Source: an uncultured Clostridia bacterium (GTDB lineage Bacteria > Bacillota > Clostridia > Christensenellales > Pumilibacteraceae). From it: 9,254 bases of DNA. Below, one piece after another: positions 1 through 6,500 of the stretch. Location of the stretch: assembly GCA_947385185.1 (NCBI GenBank), contig CANDJX010000063.1:1-9254 (forward strand), in the 5' to 3' direction. Within the stretch, counting starts at the first letter, position 1, and every line of letters starts with the position of its first letter. The notes below the pieces were generated by a model, which did not search any database, had not been told where the DNA came from, and saw nothing but the letters and a program-made list of their open reading frames with translations. Position numbers and translations under genes: made by a program.

Positions 1-1
1 G

Positions 2-739
2 GGCAATCCCGTATACGATTGGAATAAGATTAAATCGGACGGCTTTTCCTGGTGGAAGGAACGTCTGAAAAAATGTTTCTCGCTTTTCGACGTCGTTCGT
101 ATCGATCATTTCCGCGGTTTCGACAGATATTGCGAGATACCGTTCGGAGATCCGACCGCCGAGCGCGGCGTGTGGGTGGACGGTCCGTCTACGGAAATGT
201 TCGCCATGCTCGAGCGCGAACTCGGAAAGATGGAGGTTATTGCCGAAGATCTCGGTATACTCGACGATTCTGCGCGAAAAATGTTTGCCGAAGTCGGTTA
301 TCCGGGCATGAAAGTTTTGCAATTTGCTTTCGATTCGGGAGAAACCAACGAGTACTTGCCGCATAATTATACAAGTGAAAACTGCATAGTCTATACCGGC
401 ACGCACGACAACGATACTTTACTCGGGTATATAAAAAAACTCGGCGGCAATCGCGACGGGATATTATATACGCTTCGACGAGAATTGGAATATATGGATC
501 TGCCGCTTCCGACCGAAAACGACGAAGAAATATGCGACGCGATTGTGCGGCTGTGTTTGAAATCGAAAGCGCTGTGTTCCGTCATTCCCATGCAGGATTG
601 GTTGAAAATCGGAGAAGAGGGAAGAATCAATATGCCGTCTACGCTTTCAACCGCAAACTGGAGTTACCGTATTCCGGACTTTGAGAAAAAAGAACTTGCG
701 GCGCGTATCCGCAAATTGACCGAAGAATACGATCGTTAA
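2..739 (+). CDS. malQ: 4-alpha-glucanotransferase (amylomaltase, GH77), C-terminal part, 5' end outside window
   Basis: The frame is open from base 2 and gives 245 residues, roughly the C-terminal half of a usual MalQ of about 500 residues. The enzyme transfers alpha-1,4-glucan segments between maltodextrins in the cytoplasm, making chains that phosphorylase can attack. All three GH77 catalytic motifs are visible: RIDHFRGF with the nucleophile Asp codon at 104-106, AEDLG with the acid/base Glu codon at 245-247, and GTHDND with the third carboxylate Asp at 407-409. WVDGP and a late MPSTLSTANWSYR-type segment also fit the family. An internal GTG at 170 is not the start, because conserved sequence including the nucleophile lies upstream of it in frame. 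The stop TAA at 737-739 lies 30 nt before glgP on the same strand, so the two are almost certainly co-transcribed. No frameshift or missing catalytic residue is seen in the visible part. Confidence 0.95.
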   Translation, partial: GNPVYDWNKIKSDGFSWWKERLKKCFSLFDVVRIDHFRGFDRYCEIPFGDPTAERGVWVDGPSTEMFAMLERELGKMEVIAEDLGILDDSARKMFAEVGYPGMKVLQFAFDSGETNEYLPHNYTSENCIVYTGTHDNDTLLGYIKKLGGNRDGILYTLRRELEYMDLPLPTENDEEICDAIVRLCLKSKALCSVIPMQDWLKIGEEGRINMPSTLSTANWSYRIPDFEKKELAARIRKLTEEYDR

Positions 740-753
740 TTTGAAAAATATCT

Positions 754-760
754 AAGGAGA
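754..760 (+). promoter_or_regulatory. Shine-Dalgarno site of glgP
   Basis: AAGGAGA lies 9 nt before a GTG codon at 770. No ATG in frame near it has a comparable site, so it decides the GTG start of the phosphorylase. Confidence 0.85.
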
Positions 761-769
761 TATATAAAA

Positions 770-3091
770 GTGTCTAATAAGATAATCGAAACAATGGAGC
801 AGATGCTGTCGTACGACTATTCGACGACACTTGAACAGGCGACCAATCGCCAGCTTTACAACGCTCTTTCCAAAGCGGTGATGCGCAACATCAATTCTCT
901 TTGGCGCAAGACCGACGAAAAGCAATCCGAGAAGAAGCGTGCGTATTATATGAGCGCGGAATATCTCGTCGGAAGGTCGATATTCTCCAACCTTCTCAAT
1001 CTCGGCGAGCTTGCGGAAGTGGAAAAAACGCTTTCCGACCGCGGTATCGATATTCGCAGTTTCGAAGATATTCCTGACTCCGCTCTCGGAAACGGCGGTC
1101 TGGGACGGCTTGCCGCTTGTTATCTCGAGTCTGCCGCCACCGAAAATATTCCTTTGAACGGATACGGAATCAGATATAAGTACGGCTTGTTCAAGCAGTC
1201 GTTCGTCAACGGTTTCCAGGTCGAAACGGTAGACGATTGGACCACCTGCGGGGATCCGTGGTCGATCAGACACGACGATCTTATTCAGATCGTTTCGTTC
1301 GCCGATATGAAGGTCAAGGCGGTGCCTTACGATTTTCCCATCATAGGTTACGGCGGGAAAGTGGTAAATACGCTCCGCTTATGGCAGAGCGAGCCTATAA
1401 ATAAACTCGACTATATAGAGTTCAACAATATGCACTATGCGAACGCGCTGTCGGAAAAGAACGCTGCGGAAATCATTTCATACGTACTTTACCCGAACGA
1501 CGAACGCATAGAGGGCAAGACGCTCCGCCTGCGTCAGCAGTATTTCTTTGTCAGCGCGTCGATTAAAGATATTATCCGCGAATATAAGAAAAAGTACGGT
1601 TCGGACTTTTCGCATTTCGGCGATCTTCGCGCCATTCAGCTCAACGACACGCACCCCGTGGTCGCAATTCCCGAACTTATACTTAATCTCGAGCACGAGG
1701 GTCTGACGTTCGAGGACGCGTTTGCAGTCGCACATAAGACGTTTGCATTCACGAACCATACTATTATGGGCGAAGCGCTCGAGAAATGGGACATCGATCT
1801 CTTTAAGCGAATACTTCCCGAAGTTTACGCCGTAATAGAGGAGATACAGAAGAAACTTAATTTCGAGCTTTCCGCAATGCGCGTTCCCGATACCTGGAAT
1901 TACAATATTCTCGATAACGGCAGAATACACATGGCGCGCCTTGCTATTTACGTTTCGCACATGACGAACGGCGTCGCCGCAGTTCATACCAATATTCTCA
2001 AAACCGACGTGTTCAAAAACTGGTATGCGATGTACCCCGACAGATTTGTGAATAAAACGAACGGTATTACGCCTCGTCGTTGGCTCAGACTTTGCAACGG
2101 TAAACTTTGCGATCTGATCGAAAGCAAGATAGGAAACGGTTACGTTACCGATTTGACCGAATTGAAAAAACTTGCCAAGTACGCAAAAGATCCGGAGTTT
2201 ATCGCGCAATTCAAAGAAGTAAAGAGGGCTAATAAACAGCGTCTTGCCGATTATATCAAAGAGCACGAGGGGATCGAACTCAATCCCGATTTCTGCTTCG
2301 ATATTCAGGTAAAACGTATGCACGAGTATAAACGTCAGCTTCTCAACGCGCTTTCCATAATTTATTTCTATTATGAAATAAAAGAGGGAAGAATGCCCGA
2401 TTTCAAACCTACCGCGTTTATTTTCGGAGCAAAAGCCGCGCCCGGATATTACCACGCAAAAGCAATAATGAAGTTCATTAATTGCATAGCGGATATGGTA
2501 AATCGCGATCCCGATATGCAGGATAAGATGAAAGTCGTATTCGTTACGAATTACAACGTATCGTATGCCGAACTCATCGTGTCCGCCGCGGATATTTCGG
2601 AACAGATTTCGCTTGCCGGAATGGAAGCGTCGGGGACGGGCAATATGAAATTCATGCTCAACGGTACGGTTACGCTCGGTACTATGGACGGAGCGAATAT
2701 AGAGATCGCAGAGGAAGCGGGAGTAGAAAACGAATATATTTTCGGCGCTTCGGTGGACGAAGTCAAAGAACACCGTCCCGGCTATCATCCGTGGGAGTAT
2801 TACGACAACGATCCGGTCATACACCGCATAATGGATACGCTTGTCAACGGCACGTTCAACGATAACGGCACGGGTATGCTTCATTCTATTTTCGATAAGC
2901 TCCGCGGAGAGGACAATTATATGAGCCTTTACGATTTCAAGGATTACGTCCGAGTCAAGGCGATCGCAAACGCCGATTACGGTACGGACGCGTTCTATAC
3001 GAAGAGCATTCTCAATATGGCGAACGCGGGTAAATTCTCGTCCGACCGCGCTATCCGGGAATACGCAAAAGAAATCTGGCACGTAAAGTAA
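770..3091 (+). CDS. glgP: Glycogen/maltodextrin phosphorylase (GT35, PLP-dependent)
   Basis: This complete 773-residue protein is close to the usual 750-830 of the family. It phosphorolyses terminal alpha-1,4-glucosyl units of glycogen or maltodextrin to glucose-1-phosphate in the cytoplasm. Family signatures appear in order: LGNGGLGRLAACYLES near residues 106-121, YGIRYKYGLF near 132-141, QLNDTHP near 290-296, TNGVAAVHTNIL near 399-410 carrying the active-site His, VNKTNGITPRRWL near 427-439, QVKRMHEYKRQL near 513-524, and MEASGTGNMKF near 618-628. The PLP Schiff-base lysine is expected to be K627. The start is GTG at 770, supported by AAGGAGA upstream. It follows malQ by 30 nt, which fits a glucan-degradation operon, and a terminator lies about 160 nt downstream. 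The family name is certain. The preference for glycogen over maltodextrin (GlgP versus MalP) cannot be read from sequence. No key residue is missing. Confidence 0.97.
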   Translation: MSNKIIETMEQMLSYDYSTTLEQATNRQLYNALSKAVMRNINSLWRKTDEKQSEKKRAYYMSAEYLVGRSIFSNLLNLGELAEVEKTLSDRGIDIRSFEDIPDSALGNGGLGRLAACYLESAATENIPLNGYGIRYKYGLFKQSFVNGFQVETVDDWTTCGDPWSIRHDDLIQIVSFADMKVKAVPYDFPIIGYGGKVVNTLRLWQSEPINKLDYIEFNNMHYANALSEKNAAEIISYVLYPNDERIEGKTLRLRQQYFFVSASIKDIIREYKKKYGSDFSHFGDLRAIQLNDTHPVVAIPELILNLEHEGLTFEDAFAVAHKTFAFTNHTIMGEALEKWDIDLFKRILPEVYAVIEEIQKKLNFELSAMRVPDTWNYNILDNGRIHMARLAIYVSHMTNGVAAVHTNILKTDVFKNWYAMYPDRFVNKTNGITPRRWLRLCNGKLCDLIESKIGNGYVTDLTELKKLAKYAKDPEFIAQFKEVKRANKQRLADYIKEHEGIELNPDFCFDIQVKRMHEYKRQLLNALSIIYFYYEIKEGRMPDFKPTAFIFGAKAAPGYYHAKAIMKFINCIADMVNRDPDMQDKMKVVFVTNYNVSYAELIVSAADISEQISLAGMEASGTGNMKFMLNGTVTLGTMDGANIEIAEEAGVENEYIFGASVDEVKEHRPGYHPWEYYDNDPVIHRIMDTLVNGTFNDNGTGMLHSIFDKLRGEDNYMSLYDFKDYVRVKAIANADYGTDAFYTKSILNMANAGKFSSDRAIREYAKEIWHVK

Positions 3092-3110
3092 AATATAAAT
3101 GATATAGCTT

Positions 3111-3217
3111 TGTCATTCGCCCGGAGCGTAAAGCCCTTTTGTCATTTCGACCGGAGCGTAAGCGGAGCGGAGAAATCTAAAAAAATTATAGATTCCTCGG
3201 CTGCGCTCGGAATGACA
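3111..3217. repeat. Degenerate palindromic dispersed repeat of the GTCATT..GAGCG..GAAATCT type
   Basis: An imperfect palindrome has a left arm at 3140-3178 (beginning TGTCATTTCG, ending GAGAAATCT), an A/T-rich loop at 3179-3189, and a right arm at 3190-3217 (AGATTCCTCGG to GGAATGACA). A further truncated direct copy of the left arm (TGTCATTCGCCCGGAGCGTAA) sits immediately upstream at 3111-3131. Elements with TGTCATTCCGAGCG and GGAATCT ends are, from memory, common intergenic repeats in many Bacillota and Bacteroidota genomes. The copy here is diverged. It lies between the glgP stop and its terminator, so it would be transcribed as a 3'-UTR hairpin. It encodes nothing credible. Confidence 0.7.
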
Positions 3218-3248
3218 ATAAACGCTCGTATAATTGATAATTTTGTTC

Positions 3249-3285
3249 AAATGAGTTCGGTTTTTACCGAACTCATTTAATTTTA
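3249..3285 (+). terminator. Intrinsic terminator of the malQ-glgP operon
   Basis: A perfect 13-bp stem (AAATGAGTTCGGT at 3249-3261 with ACCGAACTCATTT at 3266-3278) closes a TTTT loop and is followed by AATTTTA. It ends the glucan operon and insulates the promoter about 40 nt further on. The T tract is short and interrupted, so some read-through is possible. Confidence 0.8.
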
Positions 3286-3327
3286 CACGAAATTTCATAT
3301 TATTTTCAAAAACTTTGTCAAAAAGTA

Positions 3328-3356
3328 TTGATATTTGTATTTTATAATGGTATAAT
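3328..3356 (+). promoter_or_regulatory. Sigma-70-type promoter for the giant surface-protein gene
   Basis: A -35 TTGATA at 3328-3333 and a perfect -10 TATAAT at 3351-3356 are separated by exactly 17 nt in an A/T-rich stretch. Transcription should start near 3363, giving a leader of about 100 nt to the ATG at 3467 and about 160 nt to the ATG at 3525. A second TATAAT at 3343-3348 has no properly spaced -35. Confidence 0.8.
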
Positions 3357-3362
3357 TTGCAT

Positions 3363-3470
3363 ATGAAAAGTGTCTTATATCATGTCGCGTCGTGCGTTTT
3401 CCGAAAAACTCAAGGTAATGAAATGAATGGCAGAAAACGGCAGGCGGACGATAGGAGGAATTTTTTATGA
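3363..3470 (+). CDS. Possible 35-residue leader peptide / upstream ORF
   Basis: ATG at 3363 opens a 35-codon frame ending in TGA at 3468-3470. An internal ATG at 3423, about 7 nt after AAGG, would give the 15-residue MNGRKRQADDRRNFL. The stop overlaps the ATG at 3467 as ATGA, an arrangement often associated with translational coupling. The first ATG lies at the predicted transcription start, so only the internal start is likely to be usable. The composition is Arg-rich and resembles no family I know. It could equally be untranslated leader; there is no strong support for expression. Confidence 0.2.
   Translation: MKSVLYHVASCVFRKTQGNEMNGRKRQADDRRNFL
3453..3458 (+). promoter_or_regulatory. Strong Shine-Dalgarno site for the ATG at 3467, not for the ATG at 3525
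   Basis: A full AGGAGG consensus stands 8 nt before ATG 3467. No comparable sequence precedes ATG 3525, where the upstream bases read AAGCAAAGCGCCGCT. This is the key evidence that translation of the giant gene is meant to begin at 3467. Confidence 0.85.
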
Positions 3471-3511
3471 AACAAATAAATTATAAATCCGGGGGGGGTA
3501 TTAAAAAATAA
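3467..3511 (+). other. Out-of-frame start segment of the giant gene, interrupted at a G8 tract
   Basis: As assembled, the frame from ATG 3467 encodes only 14 residues (MKQINYKSGGGIKK) and stops at TAA 3509-3511. The run of eight G at 3491-3498 lies inside it. With seven G the same start reads MKQINYKSGG then VLKNKQSAA and joins ATG 3525 in frame with no stop, giving a 1770-residue protein. Ten G would do the same with one more Gly. With nine G it stops even earlier, after GGGY. The 19 added residues carry four lysines directly before the hydrophobic segment and look like a normal signal-peptide n-region. The segment is therefore best seen as the true 5' end of the gene in an OFF or mis-assembled state. 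Confidence 0.75.
3491..3498 (+). repeat. Homopolymeric G8 tract, candidate phase-variation switch
   Basis: Eight consecutive G lie eight codons after ATG 3467, between TCC and TATT. Mononucleotide G tracts of this length near a start codon are classical slipped-strand contingency sites in surface-protein genes of other bacteria, such as Campylobacter and Neisseria. The tract length decides whether the RBS-linked start is in frame with the giant ORF (7 or 10 ON; 8 or 9 OFF). Confidence 0.7.
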
Positions 3512-3524
3512 GCAAAGCGCCGCT

Positions 3525-6500
3525 ATGCGCGCGTTGCTCTATATCCTCATACTCATATTCTGTGTCGCACTCGCTGTCGGCGCAGTTTTTTCATTGTCTT
3601 TAAGCGGTAATAATGCGGACATAAACGTTTATGCTTCTACTTCCAATACGGTAAGCGTCGGCGAATTGACGTATACCGGGTATGAGAGCCGCACGGACGG
3701 CAAAGCGTTCGACCCGGATAATCTTAAAGATCTGTACAGTAAATTATCGGGCAAAGCCGGTGCGGCTTATAGCGACGTTGCCGCGTTGGGCACTAAGACT
3801 GCCGCAGACATAAGGACTGCCAACGGCGGCAAAGACGTGCTTGTGACTTTTGCCGGTTTGCAGTGGACGGTTACTTATCTCACTCAGGCGGGCGGAAACG
3901 TCATTCTCGATTTATGGCTTGCCGATTCTACCGATACGAGTACGTGGACGGACGGCTGGCACAATACAAATTCGAATACTTGGACGTATCCCGCCAATTT
4001 ATACGGTACAAGCTATATCCGGGCAGTAACGCTCAATAACGGCGGTTTATACACGTACGCCGTTGCGAACGGCGGAACAACAACGAGTACAGTAAATGCT
4101 TCGAGTCAATCCGACGTTGCGACAACCGTTGCGACACAGTCGTCCACGCATAAGTTCGCCAAGTTTACGGTCAGCACGGTAAGCGGCAGTTTAACCAATT
4201 ATCTTTTAACGCCTGCGCAAGCATTATATCAGGCTTCGGAACGTGGTAGCGTGTTATCCGTATGCGTCGGCGATTGCTCTAACGAGGGTTATGGCACCGG
4301 AGCAAGCATTGCGAGCGGTTATAATTATGAAAGCAATGCTTATTATGACGTATGGAAAAACGATAAATTATGGCTTCCGAGTTTGACCGAAGTAGGCACA
4401 AACGGTTCGAACGGTATTTGGAGCTGTTCATTCAATCAGACGTCAAATTCCATCGAGACCTGGCTGCGTACGGCGAAACACGATACTCCGGCAGGTCTCC
4501 CCGGACCAACCGGCGAAACCGTTCATTCGGTTCCGACGGGAGGCGGATATAATCATTCTTATAAAAGTGTTTATGCGCCGCTTGCCGTGCGTCCCGCGAT
4601 GCACCTTAATTTGACTGCGGCGGAAGCGGGCAAAATAGTGCCGTTGGCTTCGCCGCAAGGCGTTACGCTTACCACGACGTTCAACGGTAATAATTTATTA
4701 AGCCCGGTAGACAGCGTCATTACGAGCGAAAGCTGGTACGACGCGAGTATGATGAATTTAAGTTGCACGCAGACCGTGCGCAATGTCGGTACTTACACTA
4801 TAACCGCGGCTTTGTCAAGTTTTGCAACGGCGAACGGCATGGAATGGGCTATCGCCGGTTCTACGGCTACTACGACCGCCAATCAGACGTTTACTCTAAA
4901 AGTTACGCAGATACCCATATCGTACACTTTGGCAAAGAAAGTGACTGCGGACGTATACGGCGATACCGACGCGGGAGTAGTCGTTGCGACATACCCGACG
5001 AGTTCCGTGCAGTCTGCAGACGTCGGGACGGTACACGGACCCGATCTTGAGATATACTACAAGAGTACGGACGGGTACGGTTACGGCACGGGCGCGGATG
5101 ACACGAGCGGAAAGGGGTACGGCAATCCGACCGCACCGACGGAAGCGGGCGCATATATTGCGACGGCAATAGACAAAAACGCGGCGACTTCCAATTATGC
5201 AATGAGCGGCAGTACGTTCACTTTTTCCATAAAGCCGAAACAGATCAAAAAGCCTACGTCTTCGCCCGCGTATACTTATGACGGTACGAAGAAGTCGTTT
5301 ACTGTAAACAACTACGACCCGACGTATATGGACTACGGCGTTACGAGCGGCGGCACGTACTCGCCGGGCGCTCTGCCTACGGGCATGACCAAGGGCGCCG
5401 GCGCGAGAGTGTTCGAAGCGACGAACGCGGCAAAGTACGACATAGAGTTCCGCTTAAAGGCGACGGCGAGCGGGGTAGTGCGTAACTACGAGTGGGACGA
5501 CGGCACGAACGGCATACTCAAGCTAACTTATGAGATCAAGCCGAAAATGCTCGAGTTCGATTTTGCTTCTCCCGGCTCGAGCTGGACGGTGGCAACTACG
5601 GATACCGGCGCAATAACGTATACGTACAAGAGCGGAGCAGATCCCATTTCGGGCGAAACGCCGCATTTGCAGTTCTATTATTACTTCCAGTCCGACGGCG
5701 CTGGAAGCAAGCAATTGAAGCCGGAGGGCGTACCTCTCAACATCGAGGACGTGACCGATTCGAGCGGCGTAAGGTCCACGGGCGTGTATGTGACGGGTCT
5801 GCAGTTCGCCAAAGATTCGAGCGGCTTGGACTATCCGGTCAACCTGAACTACACGCTCGGGACAAGCGCGGAAATATCCAGTCTTATTCTGACCGCAGGC
5901 GTAGCGGGTATAGACGGCATAACGCTGTCGTACAGGGACAGCACGATGGGCGCGACCGATCCGCTCAAAGCTCTGCCTACGGGCTCGGGCGCTCTTAACT
6001 ATGCCATTGACGGAAGCGGGAACGTCGTTGCGTATTTCCCGCAGCTCGACTTTGCGGGCACGGTGTTTGAAATGACGGGCACGCCTACTTATCTCTGCGC
6101 CGTGGACGGTTCTACGCCTTTGTTTGCAGACGGCGTGACCAAAGCGGGCGTTGTGACAGTGACGGTGGATATAGCCATAAAGGCGGGCGATCAGGCGACG
6201 AATAAAATGCCGACGACTTATGCCGGCACGAAGTTCAAGAGTTTTACGTATATAGACAATTACCATGCAACGGTCGTGTTCGATTATACCATAGGCAAAA
6301 TGGATATAAACACTGCGGGCTTCAAACTGCAGTACAGCTATGACCAAACGACTTGGAAAGATTTCGCCACTGCAAGCAATCAGGTGGAGTACGCCAACGC
6401 GACGATTTACGTCAGGATCGATCCGAACACGCTTAAGCCCGCTTCGGCAGGCATAAGCGTCATGTTCGGCACGAGCACATACGCGAGCGGCAAGAACAAG

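Noticed and set aside
1478..3082. A long minus-strand open frame of 534 codons opposite glgP
   Set aside because: It is an antisense shadow of a clearly conserved gene in GC-biased codons, with no recognisable domain and no start signal.
3249..3278. The inverted repeat upstream of the promoter as an invertible-promoter recombination site
   Set aside because: Its arms are separated by only 4 nt and followed by a T-rich stretch, so it is a terminator. No matching repeat flanks the other side of the promoter and no recombinase is in the window.
3113..3298. A 61-codon minus-strand frame containing CHSERSRGI
   Set aside because: It is the translation of the palindromic repeat and terminator. HSERSRGI-type peptides are a familiar artefact of this repeat, and no ribosome-binding site supports it.
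3363..3466. A c-di-GMP or other known riboswitch in the leader of the giant gene
   Set aside because: I could not find the conserved core of c-di-GMP-I/II, SAM, TPP or other common classes; only a weak 7-bp inverted repeat is present.
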